A stretch of DNA of 16,996 nucleotides from Conexibacteraceae bacterium (GTDB lineage Bacteria > Actinomycetota > Thermoleophilia > Solirubrobacterales > Solirubrobacteraceae): the NCBI GenBank assembly GCA_009785395.1, contig WQWK01000010.1, positions 1 to 16,996 on the forward strand, in the 5' to 3' direction. The notes under the pieces are model-generated. The model was not told the DNA's origin. It did no database searches and saw nothing but the letters and a program-made list of their open reading frames with translations. The first letter of the stretch is position 1. Every line of letters begins with the position of its first letter. A program made the translations under genes and the position numbers. This document shows, piece by piece, positions 1-8,948 of this stretch.

Positions 1-274
1 CCTGCGGCACCCACGTGATTGTTCCGCTGAGCCGGTTGTAGACCGTCTGCGAGGACGCGTAGCTCAGCGTGCCCGACTCGGTGTCGGTGGCGACGAGGTT
101 ACGGCGTTCCACGCTGGTGGCCCCGGTTGCGGTCGTCCCGGCTCCGCCGCCAGCGTTCTTGGGACTCTTGTTGGAGACCACGATCACGACGACGACGGCT
201 GCGGCCGTGAGCAGCGCAAGCGTCGCTATCCAGCGCCCGCGCGGACGCCGAAGCCTCGGCCTGGGGAACGGCAT
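1..274 (-). CDS. Membrane-anchored periplasmic adaptor-like protein, N-terminal part (HlyD/peptidoglycan-binding type), truncated by window edge
   Basis: Seen: an ATG at 274 (minus strand) opens 91 codons that run off the left edge with no stop. Residues 4-14 are very basic (RPRLRRPRGR) and are followed by one hydrophobic helix at about 16-33. Then comes a Gly/Ala/Thr-rich linker (35-53) and the start of a folded region with the phrase ESGTLSYASSQTVYNRLSG. Known: this arrangement is typical of actinobacterial membrane-fusion/peptidoglycan-binding adaptor proteins that work with MacB-like ABC permeases; the 'SGTLSY...' phrase is common at their start. The start lies 1 nt after the stop of the upstream lipoprotein gene, so the two are almost certainly cotranscribed. 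Inferred: extracytoplasmic adaptor of an export system whose ABC subunits should lie further left, outside the window. The assignment rests on the N-terminus only; the biotinyl-lipoyl or peptidoglycan-binding domains are not visible here. Confidence 0.6.
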   Translation of the reverse strand, partial: MPFPRPRLRRPRGRWIATLALLTAAAVVVVIVVSNKSPKNAGGGAGTTATGATSVERRNLVATDTESGTLSYASSQTVYNRLSGTITWVPQ

Positions 275-275
275 C

Positions 276-869
276 TCAGCCGCCTGCCTTGTTCTGAGTG
301 TGGAAGTTCGGCGGCCCCTTCATTCCGCCGCACCGCTGCTGCGCGCGCTGGAAGGCCGGTGACTGTGGATTGAGCTGCCCGCCGGCACCTGCCGTTCCGG
401 GGCCACCGCCGATCCTGACGGCGATGCCATGCCCGCCGGGCGCGGTCACCACCTGCGGATCGGGGAAGTTGGGGACGCCGTGCGAGCGCATGCACTCGGC
501 CATCTTGAGGACTCCTTGTCTGATCTGGGCCAGCTTGGCGCCGCTGATCGGCGGGCCGTGCGGAAGGGTGTGCTGGCACTCACTCATCGCCTTCTGGACC
601 GTCCGGGGGCTCTCCTGCAGGTGGACCCCGTTCACGGTGAAGCTGCCGCCGCCGCTGCCGTTCTGGCCCACCTGCATCTGGTTGGGGCCGTTGCCCGGGT
701 CCGGGTAATCGGCGACACCGTGCGAGCGCATGCACTCGGCCAGCTTCAGCCCGGTGTTCGTGTGGCCGGTGGACGCGTTGCTCGTGTTTGGAGAGCTCGA
801 GCCGCCGCAGGCGGCGAGTGCGGTGACGGCGCCGAGGATGGCCGCGATGACGGTGAGTTTGCGAAGCAT
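276..869 (-). CDS. Lipoprotein with tandem CMRSHG units (function unknown)
   Basis: Encodes 197 aa starting MLRKLTVIAAILGAV, a signal peptide with a lipobox ending LAAC (Cys21), so it should be a lipid-anchored extracytoplasmic protein. The mature part is a duplicated unit. AECMRSHGV occurs at 44-52 and 124-132, each followed by a PDP motif (57, 137), then a Gly-rich variable stretch, a downstream SP..(Q)KA/RAQ helix and a second Cys (C98, C180). Each unit therefore has two cysteines (46/98 and 126/180) that could form a disulfide. The two CMRSHG blocks are nearly identical in DNA (about 475-507 and 715-747), which suggests a recent or conserved internal duplication. Known: CMRSHG-containing lipoproteins are widespread, uncharacterised actinobacterial proteins, often next to a two-component system and an adaptor/ABC exporter, exactly as here. 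It is divergent from the response regulator at 962 and a likely target of it. No enzymatic function can be assigned. Confidence 0.85.
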   Translation of the reverse strand: MLRKLTVIAAILGAVTALAACGGSSSPNTSNASTGHTNTGLKLAECMRSHGVADYPDPGNGPNQMQVGQNGSGGGSFTVNGVHLQESPRTVQKAMSECQHTLPHGPPISGAKLAQIRQGVLKMAECMRSHGVPNFPDPQVVTAPGGHGIAVRIGGGPGTAGAGGQLNPQSPAFQRAQQRCGGMKGPPNFHTQNKAGG

Positions 870-893
870 GGCCGCAGTTCTACGCGGCGGCCG

Positions 894-932
894 GTTACAT
901 CACGGGAACAGGCATCGTTACTTTCACGTAAC
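894..932. promoter_or_regulatory. Candidate response-regulator operator in the divergent intergenic region
   Basis: The 92-nt gap between the divergent lipoprotein and response regulator genes holds two similar direct repeats, GTTACATCACG (894-904) and GTTACTTTCACG (917-928), starting 23 nt apart (about two helical turns). An inverted copy, GTAAC, lies at 928-932, so CGGTTAC (892-898) and GTAACCG (928-934) also form a 7-bp inverted repeat. OmpR-family regulators bind direct repeats on one helix face, so this is a reasonable binding site for the adjacent regulator. Binding itself is inferred; no clear -35/-10 pair was identified. Confidence 0.4.
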
Positions 933-961
933 CGCCTGCTAAGCATGCTCTTTGAGAGCGT

Positions 962-1615
962 ATGCGTGTATTGGTGGTAGAGGATCACACTGAGCTGGCC
1001 GAGGCCGTTGCCGCCGGTCTGCGCCAGGAGGGCATGGCGGTCGATATCGCCCAGGACGGCGCGGCCGGGTTGGCCAACGCCCGCGTCTACGAGTACGACG
1101 TGATCGTGCTCGACCGCGACCTCCCGGTTCTGCACGGTGACGAGGTCTGCCGGCGCCTGACCGCCGAGGGGGTCCGTGCCCGCGTGCTGATGCTGACCGC
1201 ATCGGGCAGGATCGACGAGCGCGTCTCTGGACTGAGCATCGGCGCGGACGACTACGTCCCGAAGCCCTTCGCGTTCAGTGAGCTGGTGGCGCGTGTGCGC
1301 GCGCTTGCGCGCCGCGCCCAGCCCGCGCTGCCGCCGGTGCTCGAGTGCGGCGAGCTGCAGCTGGACAGCGCCCGCCGGCTTGCGAGCCGAGCGGGCGCAC
1401 CGCTGGACCTCAGCGCCAAGGAGTTCGCCGTGCTCGAGCTGCTGATGGGCGCCGGCGGCGCGGTGATGTCCTCCGAGGAGCTGCTCGCGCGCGCCTGGGA
1501 CGAGGCCGCCGACCCGTTCAGCAACGTGGTCAAGGTGACGATCAGCCGCCTGCGCCGCAAGCTCGGTGAGCCCGACCCGATCGAGACGGTGCCCGGTGGC
1601 GGATACAGGATCTGA
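962..1615 (+). CDS. OmpR/PhoB-family response regulator
   Basis: 217 aa, usual length. The N-terminal receiver (about 1-115) begins MRVLVVEDH with the acidic pocket E7/D8. It has the phosphoacceptor D51 in VLDRDLP, the switch Thr79 in LMLTAS and the conserved Lys101 in YVPKPF, so it looks fully functional. The C-terminal winged-helix DNA-binding domain (about 122-217) has LSAKEFAVLELL, the recognition-helix region NVVKVTISRLRRKL and the closing wing PGGGYRI. The ATG at 962 gives the canonical N-terminus; a weak GAGAG lies just upstream, partly within a small hairpin (947-959). The downstream kinase overlaps or abuts it, so they form a cognate pair. It is divergent from the CMRSHG lipoprotein/adaptor genes; candidate repeats in the shared intergenic region suggest it regulates both. 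The signal is unknown. Confidence 0.95.
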   Translation: MRVLVVEDHTELAEAVAAGLRQEGMAVDIAQDGAAGLANARVYEYDVIVLDRDLPVLHGDEVCRRLTAEGVRARVLMLTASGRIDERVSGLSIGADDYVPKPFAFSELVARVRALARRAQPALPPVLECGELQLDSARRLASRAGAPLDLSAKEFAVLELLMGAGGAVMSSEELLARAWDEAADPFSNVVKVTISRLRRKLGEPDPIETVPGGGYRI

Positions 1616-2966
1616 CGCGTCGGGCGAGCCGCGCCGCGGCGTCCGCCTGACGCTGCGGCTGCGCCTGACCCTCCTCTACGGGTCCGTGTTCATCGCCGCC
1701 GGCGCCGGCCTGCTCGCTGCCACCTACGCGCTGTTCAAGCAGAGCCAGAGCACGTCGAGCCGCACCATCGCGATCCGCGCGGTCCAGTTCCAGCTGCCCG
1801 CGGCCGCTTACCCGTTCACGGTCCCCGCCGCTGGATCGGGGCACGTGACGGTCACGACCCACCCTCCGAGGGCCGTGCTCACAACTCGGCCGGGCACTGG
1901 CAACACGGTGCTCAGGGGCGCGCCGCAGGCACAGCAGCTGATCAAGCGGATCAGGACGTCCGGACAGAATCAGCTGGCTGCGCTTGTGCAGCGAGCGAAC
2001 TTCCGGCTGAGGACGGAGCGGGCCAACGACGCATCCTCGCTGCTGCTGTGGTCGGCGGTCGCGCTCGGTGTCGTCGCCCTGCTGTCGATCGGATTGGCCT
2101 GGTGGCTGGCCGGACGCGCGCTGCGGCCGCTGCGCACCATGAACAGACGCGCGCGCGCGATCAGCGCGGAGAACCTGAACGAGCGGCTCGGGGTCGAGGA
2201 CCGCCACGACGAGCTCGGCGAACTGGCGAGCACGTTCGACGCACTGCTCGCCCGGCTCGAGGCCGCGTTCGACTCGCAGCGGCGGTTTGTGGCGAACGCG
2301 TCGCACGAGCTGCGCACGCCGCTCACGCTCGAGCGCACGCTGGCCGAGGTCGCGCTGGCCGACCCCCACGCCTCCACCGCGTCACTGCGCCGGGTGTGCG
2401 AGCGCGTCGTCGCCTCGACCGAGCAGCAGGAGCGACTGCTGGACGCGCTGCTGACGCTCGCCCGCAGCGAGGCGGGCGTCACCGCGGGCGAGAGTGTCGA
2501 CCTGGGGGTGCTGGTCCACGACGCGCTTCTGGCTCGGGAAGCGCAGCTGGCGGGGATCGCGGTCGAGGTCGATGAGCGCGGACCGGCCGTGGTCGTTGGC
2601 GATACGGCGCTGCTGGAGTTGCTGGTCGCAAACCTGCTCGACAACGCGATCGTCCACAACGGCGGCGAGGACCCCTGGATCAGGGTGTCCACGGGCGAGT
2701 TCGATGGCGCTCCGGGCCTGCGGATCGCCAACGGCGGCGAGGCCGTTCCAGCCGATCGCGTGCCAGAGCTGTTCGAACCGTTCCGGCGCGGCAGCGGCGA
2801 ACGTGTCAGCGGCCGCGACGACGGCCTCGGGTTGGGCCTGTCGATCGTGCGCGCGGTCGCGTCCGCACACTCGGCTCGGATCGAGGGACGTGCGCTCCCC
2901 GGCGGCGGCCTCGAGTTCGAGTTGCGGTTCACCCCCGTTGCCAGTCGCGTCGGCGTTCGCATCTAG
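1596..2966 (+). CDS. HisKA-type sensor histidine kinase
   Basis: Membrane sensor kinase, 456 aa from the GTG at 1596 (an alternative GTG at 1566 adds 10 residues). I prefer 1596 because a purine-rich GAGACGG lies about 5 nt upstream and overlap with the regulator is only 20 nt; this is not certain. Domains in 1596 numbering: TM1 about 24-47; a short extracytoplasmic region of about 100 residues with Pro/Thr-rich segments; TM2 about 148-173; HAMP about 174-226; H-box FVANASHELRTPL with phosphoacceptor His237; N-box ANLLDNAIVHN with Asn350; and the ATP-lid region DDGLGLGLSIV at about 408-418. All catalytic boxes are present, so an active kinase is expected. It is the obvious partner of the regulator encoded immediately upstream. 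The small sensor region is not recognisable and the ligand is unknown. Confidence 0.93.
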   Translation: MADTGSDASGEPRRGVRLTLRLRLTLLYGSVFIAAGAGLLAATYALFKQSQSTSSRTIAIRAVQFQLPAAAYPFTVPAAGSGHVTVTTHPPRAVLTTRPGTGNTVLRGAPQAQQLIKRIRTSGQNQLAALVQRANFRLRTERANDASSLLLWSAVALGVVALLSIGLAWWLAGRALRPLRTMNRRARAISAENLNERLGVEDRHDELGELASTFDALLARLEAAFDSQRRFVANASHELRTPLTLERTLAEVALADPHASTASLRRVCERVVASTEQQERLLDALLTLARSEAGVTAGESVDLGVLVHDALLAREAQLAGIAVEVDERGPAVVVGDTALLELLVANLLDNAIVHNGGEDPWIRVSTGEFDGAPGLRIANGGEAVPADRVPELFEPFRRGSGERVSGRDDGLGLGLSIVRAVASAHSARIEGRALPGGGLEFELRFTPVASRVGVRI

Positions 2967-2979
2967 ACTTTCATGCACG

Positions 2980-3741
2980 ATGTCAGTGCCCACCGAGGTT
3001 CGGCAGGTACGAATCGCACTCGTCGATGACGACAGCGGCCTTGTGACGGTGATGGTGCGTCGTCTCGAGGCGCTGCGCTGGGAGCACGAGGTTCTCTCGT
3101 ACGCGCCCACCCATGATCGGCTGGCCGCGATGCGGGTCAGCGCGCTCGTGGTCAACCCGGCGCTCAGCGGAATCGACTACATCGAGCGGATCGGCACGGC
3201 GATGCCCGGCCTGGCGGTGCTCGCGATCTCCGGCCCGGCGCAGGTCGCCGATCGCGTTCGCGCCCTGCGCAACGGCGCCGACGACTGGATCACCAAGCCC
3301 GTCCATCCGGAGGAGCTGATCGCGAGGATTCAGGCGGTGATGCGCAGACGCCGGATCGGCGAGGCGACTCTGGACGACGAGCCCACCGTTGCCGGCGAGC
3401 TCACGATCCGGCCGGACCTGTTCGATGCCTACGTGGACGACGAGGCTGCCGGGCTCTCGCGCAAGGAGTACGACCTGCTGCGCCGGCTCGCCGCCGCCGA
3501 GGGGCGGGTGCTCGAGCGCGAGCTCATCTACCAGCGAGTCTGGGGTTACACGATGGTGCGCGGCGACCGCTCGGTCGACGTGTTCGTGCGCAAGCTGCGC
3601 AACAAGCTCGAGCGGATCTCGCCGAACTGGCGCTACGTGCACACGCACTTCGGCGTCGGCTACCGCTTCGCGGCTGAACCGGCGGATCCGGGCGACGCGG
3701 CCGCCGCCCACGAGTCGCCCGCGGGCCGGCAGTACGCTTGA
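2980..3741 (+). CDS. Atypical OmpR-like regulator with Asn at the phosphorylation site (pseudo-receiver)
   Basis: 253 aa from the ATG at 2980, 13 nt after the kinase stop. The receiver-like domain (about 9-122) keeps the acidic pocket LVDDD (D16-D18) and the conserved Lys106 in WITKPVHPEEL. The phosphoacceptor position in LVVNPALSGID is Asn59 (codon AAC) instead of Asp, and the switch residue is Ser84 in LAISGP. The winged-helix domain (about 138-232) is intact: LSRKEYDLLRRL, RSVDVFVRKLRNKL, GVGYRF. A 20-residue Ala/Pro-rich tail follows. Known: receivers lacking the Asp cannot be conventionally phosphorylated and are often regulated by ligand, dimerisation or another protein, or are constitutively active. 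No kinase follows it. There is no evident Shine-Dalgarno, and a -10-like TAGACT overlaps the kinase stop (2964-2969), so an independent near-leaderless transcript is possible. Longer in-frame upstream starts lie inside the kinase gene and are unlikely. Confidence 0.88.
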   Translation: MSVPTEVRQVRIALVDDDSGLVTVMVRRLEALRWEHEVLSYAPTHDRLAAMRVSALVVNPALSGIDYIERIGTAMPGLAVLAISGPAQVADRVRALRNGADDWITKPVHPEELIARIQAVMRRRRIGEATLDDEPTVAGELTIRPDLFDAYVDDEAAGLSRKEYDLLRRLAAAEGRVLERELIYQRVWGYTMVRGDRSVDVFVRKLRNKLERISPNWRYVHTHFGVGYRFAAEPADPGDAAAAHESPAGRQYA

Positions 3742-3781
3742 ACCTGACAGCATCCCGCTGACCAGGTCCAGGCTGGCTCCC

Positions 3782-4144
3782 ATGCAGCTCAAAACGAACG
3801 TCCGCAACGTGGCAGTGATCGCCGCCCTGGCCGCGATCGTCTACGCGCTCCATAACACGGGTGACTTCGCGCTCAGCTTCCTCGTGCAGATGATCTCGCT
3901 CGCATTCCTCGCTGCGCTCGCCTGGATCGCCTCGCGCCTCTACCGCGAGCACCGCACCGACCTCGACTCGCTCGGGACCCGCCGGCGGGCGATCCTGTAT
4001 GTCGCACTCGGGGTGCTGGCGCTGGCGTTGACCGCGGTCAACCGCCTGACCGAGTCGGGCATCGGCACCGTCGTCTGGCTGCTGCTGATCGCTGGCGCGA
4101 TCTACGCGCTCTACGCCGTGTGGCGCTCCAGTCGCGAGTACTGA
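3782..4144 (+). CDS. Small four-helix membrane protein, unknown function
   Basis: 120 aa from the ATG at 3782, chosen because it gives a clean N-terminus (MQLKTNVRN) just before the first hydrophobic segment; the upstream in-frame sequence is the shadow of the regulator gene. Four hydrophobic segments are visible at roughly 9-24, 29-52, 68-86 and 92-112. A basic loop (RLYREHRTD...GTRRR, about 53-68) lies between helices 2 and 3, suggesting that loop is cytoplasmic. I recognise no family or catalytic motif. It lies 40 nt after the atypical regulator on the same strand and is followed by a strong hairpin, so it is probably the last gene of the regulator transcription unit. There is no obvious Shine-Dalgarno. 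Coding character (GC-rich third positions, coherent hydrophobic pattern) supports a real gene. Confidence 0.75.
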   Translation: MQLKTNVRNVAVIAALAAIVYALHNTGDFALSFLVQMISLAFLAALAWIASRLYREHRTDLDSLGTRRRAILYVALGVLALALTAVNRLTESGIGTVVWLLLIAGAIYALYAVWRSSREY

Positions 4145-4169
4145 GCGAGGTGCAGTTGGGGCGCTGCAG

Positions 4170-4203
4170 CAGCCGGGGTGGTCAAGCGGGACCACCCCGG
4201 CTG
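4170..4203. terminator. Bidirectional hairpin between convergent genes
   Basis: A perfect 14-bp stem (4170-4183 with 4190-4203) and a 6-nt loop lie 25 nt after the membrane-protein stop and 14 nt from the katG stop. Because the two genes converge, it can serve both strands. There is no T-tract on either side, as is common for terminators in GC-rich actinobacteria. Confidence 0.7.
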
Positions 4204-4217
4204 GCAAACGGCTTGTC

Positions 4218-6461
<2,244 letters not shown>

Positions 6462-6893
6462 TCACGACGAAATCAGCGGCTTGCAGTTGGGGCACAGGCC
6501 CCAGTAGATCACTTCTGCTTCGTCGATCGTGTAGCCGTGGAGTTGGGCGGGAGTGAGACAGGGGGCCCCGCCGACCGCGCAGTCGACATCGGCGACGGCG
6601 CCGCACGCCCGGCAGACGATGTGGTGGTGGTTGTCAGCGACGCGCGACTCGTAGCGCGCGACCGAGCCGGACGGCTGGATCCTTCTTACGAGGCCGGCCG
6701 TGGTGAGGGCCTGCAGGACGTCGTAAACGGCCTGGTGGGAGACCTCGCCGAGGTGGTGCCGTGCCGACTCGATGATCGAGTTCGTGTCGGCGTGCGGATG
6801 GTTGTGCACCGCGTTGAGAACGGCGATGCGCGGGCGGGTCACGCGCAGTCCGGCGTCGCGGAGGGTTTGCTCGATCTCGACGCTCGGCGGCAC
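6462..6893 (-). CDS. furA: FurA, Fur-family metal-dependent repressor of katG
   Basis: 143 aa, GTG start at 6893. The N-terminal winged helix (about 1-82) has the Fur-type helix [20 protein letters not shown]. Metal sites are visible: the hinge HPHAD (His32, His34), Glu82, the His cluster at 89-91, and two CxxC pairs (Cys94/Cys97 in CRACG and Cys134/Cys137 in CPNC) that would bind structural zinc. The position directly upstream of katG, and similarity to mycobacterial FurA, identify it as the peroxide/iron-responsive repressor of its own operon rather than a global Fur; this role is inferred from family and context. No Shine-Dalgarno precedes the GTG, and the predicted promoter would start transcription at about the start codon, so the mRNA may be leaderless. 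It is divergent from uvrC. Confidence 0.95.
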   Translation of the reverse strand: MPPSVEIEQTLRDAGLRVTRPRIAVLNAVHNHPHADTNSIIESARHHLGEVSHQAVYDVLQALTTAGLVRRIQPSGSVARYESRVADNHHHIVCRACGAVADVDCAVGGAPCLTPAQLHGYTIDEAEVIYWGLCPNCKPLISS

Positions 6894-6900
6894 TGGCTGG

Positions 6901-6931
6901 AGTGTCGCACGGTTTTCTGGAACGAGTCAAG
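6901..6931 (-). promoter_or_regulatory. furA promoter/operator
   Basis: On the minus strand, CTTGACTCGTTCCAGAAAA (6931 down to 6913) contains a -35-like TTGACT (6930-6925). After 18 nt a weak -10-like GACACT (6906-6901) follows, placing the start of transcription near the furA GTG at 6893. From memory, this closely resembles the conserved AT-rich furA promoter/operator of mycobacteria and streptomycetes to which FurA binds. Autoregulation is therefore likely. The motif match is recalled, not computed. Confidence 0.6.
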
Positions 6932-6961
6932 TCTTAGTTCGAGATCGCTGAAGGCGCGGGC

Positions 6962-7009
6962 GTTCTTTGCGGCTGGAATACGTATATGCGTATCGCAGCC
7001 GCAAAGAAC
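6962..7009. repeat. 48-bp near-perfect palindrome at the 5' end of uvrC
   Basis: Arms 6962-6975 and 6996-7009 are perfectly complementary over 14 bp, and pairing resumes in the centre (6978-6982 with 6989-6993, and 6984-6987). In all, 21 of 24 pairs match around a dyad at 6985/6986. The first possible uvrC ATG (6986) lies exactly at the dyad. It could act as a DNA operator in the furA-uvrC divergent region or, if transcribed, as a long hairpin in the uvrC leader. Function is unknown. Confidence 0.85.
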
Positions 7010-8911
7010 ACCGCGAACTGGGCGCTCATAGACTCGGATGAAATGTCGATCGTCCCTGCCGAGCGCCGGCGCGAGCTCCCTGACGAGCCGGGCGTCTACC
7101 TGTTCCACAACGTCGCGGGAAAGGTGATCTACGTCGGCAAGGCGGTGTCGATCCGCAAGCGCGTGGCCTCGCACTTCTCGAACCCGAGCACGCGCGCCGG
7201 CCGTGACCTGCTGCCGATGATCGACCGGATCGAGGCGCTGGTCGTCCAGACCGAGTCGGAAGCGCTGATCGTCGAGCAGAACTTCATCAGGCAGTACCAG
7301 CCGAGGTTCAACATCCGGCTCCGTGACGACAAGTCCTATCCGTACATCGCGATCAGCCTTGACGAGGAGTACCCGCGGGTCTACTTCACACGCGAACGCC
7401 ACCGGCGCGACCGCGCCTACTTCGGGCCTTTCAGCAGCGCCAAGCGAACGCGGGCAACGCTCGAGGTGCTCGGCAAGGTCTTCATGTTCCGCACCTGTGA
7501 CGGTGTCGAGCCGGGCCGCCGCAGCGGCTCGCCCTGCCTCGACTACTACATCAAGCGCTGCGGAGCCCCGTGCGTGGGCTACATCAGCAGGGAGGACTAC
7601 CGCGCTGGGATCGACGGCGTGATCGCGTTCCTGTCCGGCCGCTACCGGGAGATCGAGCAGCGGCTCGAGTTCGAGATGAGTCAGGCCGCAGCCGAGCGGC
7701 GCTACGAGGACGCGGCCCGTGAGCGCAACCGCCTGCAGGCCGTGCGGCGCCTGCTCGAGCGCCAGCGTGTCGCGGTTGACCAGGGCGGCACGTTCGACGC
7801 GATCGCGGTGGCCGTCGCCGAGGGCGAGGCCAACGCGCAGGTGTTGCAGGTCCGAGACGGCGTCCTGTCGGACCGCCAGAGCTTCTATTTGGAGAACGCC
7901 GCCGAGGCTGACCCCCCGGATGTCACGGAGGCCTTCATCATCCAGTACTACGCCTCGGCGATGATGATTCCGCCGCTGGTCGTGGTCGAGCCCGGGGTCC
8001 TCACAACGGGCATCGGGCCGCTGGCGGACGCCCTGACCGAGCGCCGGGGGGCGAACGTCGAGGTGCGCGAGCCCGAGCGCGGTGACAAGCGCCGGATCCT
8101 GGAGCTTGCGCAGCGCAACGCGCGGCTCGCCCTGGATCAGGAGAAGCTGCGCTCCGAGCGCCGGCGTCAGCAGCGCACCGAGGCGCTCGACGCGCTGCAG
8201 GAGGCGCTGGGGCTCGAGTCGCTGCCGCTGCGGATCGAGTGCTATGACATCTCGACGCTGATGGGCACCAACACGGTCGCGTCGATGGTCGTGTTCGAGG
8301 GGGCGGCGCCGAAGAAGTCGGACTACCGGCGCTTCAGGGTTCGCAGCGTCGGGGAGGACGGGCCCGACGACTTCGCCTCGATGGAGGAGATCCTGGGGCG
8401 GCGGATGGCGCAGTTCCAGGCGCAGGAGGACCTCTCGCCGCACGACAAGGAGTACGACCCGAGCTTCGCGGCACTGCCGAACCTGATCGTGATCGACGGC
8501 GGCAAGGGCCAGCTGGCGGCCGGCCTGCGGGCGCTGCAGGGGTTCCGCGAGCGCGGCGTGGCGGTCGTCTCGCTCGCCAAGCGGATCGAGGAGGTGTTCA
8601 TCCCCGGGCGGGGCGGCTCGCTGGTGCTGCCTCACGACACGCCCGAGCTACAACTGCTGCAGCGGCTGCGTGACGAGGCGCACCGGTTCGCGATCACGCA
8701 CCACCGCCAGCGGCGGGACCGGGCGATGACGGCATCGATCCTCGACGGGTTGCCGGGGGTGGGCCCGGCGCGCAAGCGTGCGCTGCTGACGCATTTCGGC
8801 TCGCCGGACGCGGTGCTCGAGGCATCGCGGGAGGAGCTCGAGGCGGTGCCCGGGATCCCGGGCAAGCTCGCGCGCGATCTGCACCGTGAACTTCACAAGA
8901 CCGGAGTCTGA
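6986..8911 (+). CDS. uvrC: Excinuclease ABC subunit C
   Basis: Makes the two incisions flanking a lesion in UvrABC nucleotide excision repair. 641 aa from the ATG at 6986, or 622 aa from the ATG at 7043 (MSIVPAERRRELPDEPG), which I think more likely because family members begin close to the LPxxPGVY motif and the first ATG sits inside a 48-bp palindrome. In 6986 numbering: GIY-YIG nuclease at 35-115 (PGVYLF, VIYVGK, Glu97); four cysteines 171/184/192/196, with spacing close to that of the UvrC Fe-S cluster; UVR motif for UvrB contact about 225-260; RNase H-like nuclease with Asp421 (ECYDIST), Asp504 (VIDGGKGQ) and His566 (DEAHRF); and two helix-hairpin-helix motifs about 586-636. All catalytic residues are present. 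rapZ follows closely, as in other Actinobacteria. No clear SOS box was found upstream. Confidence 0.97.
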   Translation: MRIAAAKNTANWALIDSDEMSIVPAERRRELPDEPGVYLFHNVAGKVIYVGKAVSIRKRVASHFSNPSTRAGRDLLPMIDRIEALVVQTESEALIVEQNFIRQYQPRFNIRLRDDKSYPYIAISLDEEYPRVYFTRERHRRDRAYFGPFSSAKRTRATLEVLGKVFMFRTCDGVEPGRRSGSPCLDYYIKRCGAPCVGYISREDYRAGIDGVIAFLSGRYREIEQRLEFEMSQAAAERRYEDAARERNRLQAVRRLLERQRVAVDQGGTFDAIAVAVAEGEANAQVLQVRDGVLSDRQSFYLENAAEADPPDVTEAFIIQYYASAMMIPPLVVVEPGVLTTGIGPLADALTERRGANVEVREPERGDKRRILELAQRNARLALDQEKLRSERRRQQRTEALDALQEALGLESLPLRIECYDISTLMGTNTVASMVVFEGAAPKKSDYRRFRVRSVGEDGPDDFASMEEILGRRMAQFQAQEDLSPHDKEYDPSFAALPNLIVIDGGKGQLAAGLRALQGFRERGVAVVSLAKRIEEVFIPGRGGSLVLPHDTPELQLLQRLRDEAHRFAITHHRQRRDRAMTASILDGLPGVGPARKRALLTHFGSPDAVLEASREELEAVPGIPGKLARDLHRELHKTGV

Positions 8912-8931
8912 ATATCCGCGCGGCCTGGTAA

Positions 8932-8948
8932 ACCCCCTAGCTGGGGGT
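8932..8948 (+). promoter_or_regulatory. Small hairpin abutting the rapZ start codon
   Basis: ACCCCC (8932-8937) pairs with GGGGGT (8943-8948) around a 5-nt loop TAGCT, ending at the base before the ATG at 8949. The only G-rich element near that start lies in the 3' arm, so folding could limit initiation there. Equally, it may mean that the true start is the GTG at 8997. Function is inferred. Confidence 0.4.

Noticed and set aside
475..747. Two near-identical 33-nt blocks as a possible mobile or CRISPR-like repeat
   Set aside because: Only two copies, both in frame and encoding the CMRSHG motif of one lipoprotein; this is protein-level duplication.
2494..2979. Upstream extension of the atypical regulator (in-frame start at 2494)
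   Set aside because: The extension lies inside the histidine kinase gene in another frame; the receiver fold begins just after the ATG at 2980.
6918..6942. Possible SOS (LexA) box upstream of uvrC: GAAC ... GTTC
   Set aside because: The half-sites are separated by 13 nt rather than the 4 expected for GAAC-N4-GTTC, and the segment overlaps the furA promoter.
6839..8635. 598-codon open frame antisense to uvrC
   Set aside because: Shadow of uvrC; the translation is Arg/Leu/Asp/His-rich without recognisable motifs.
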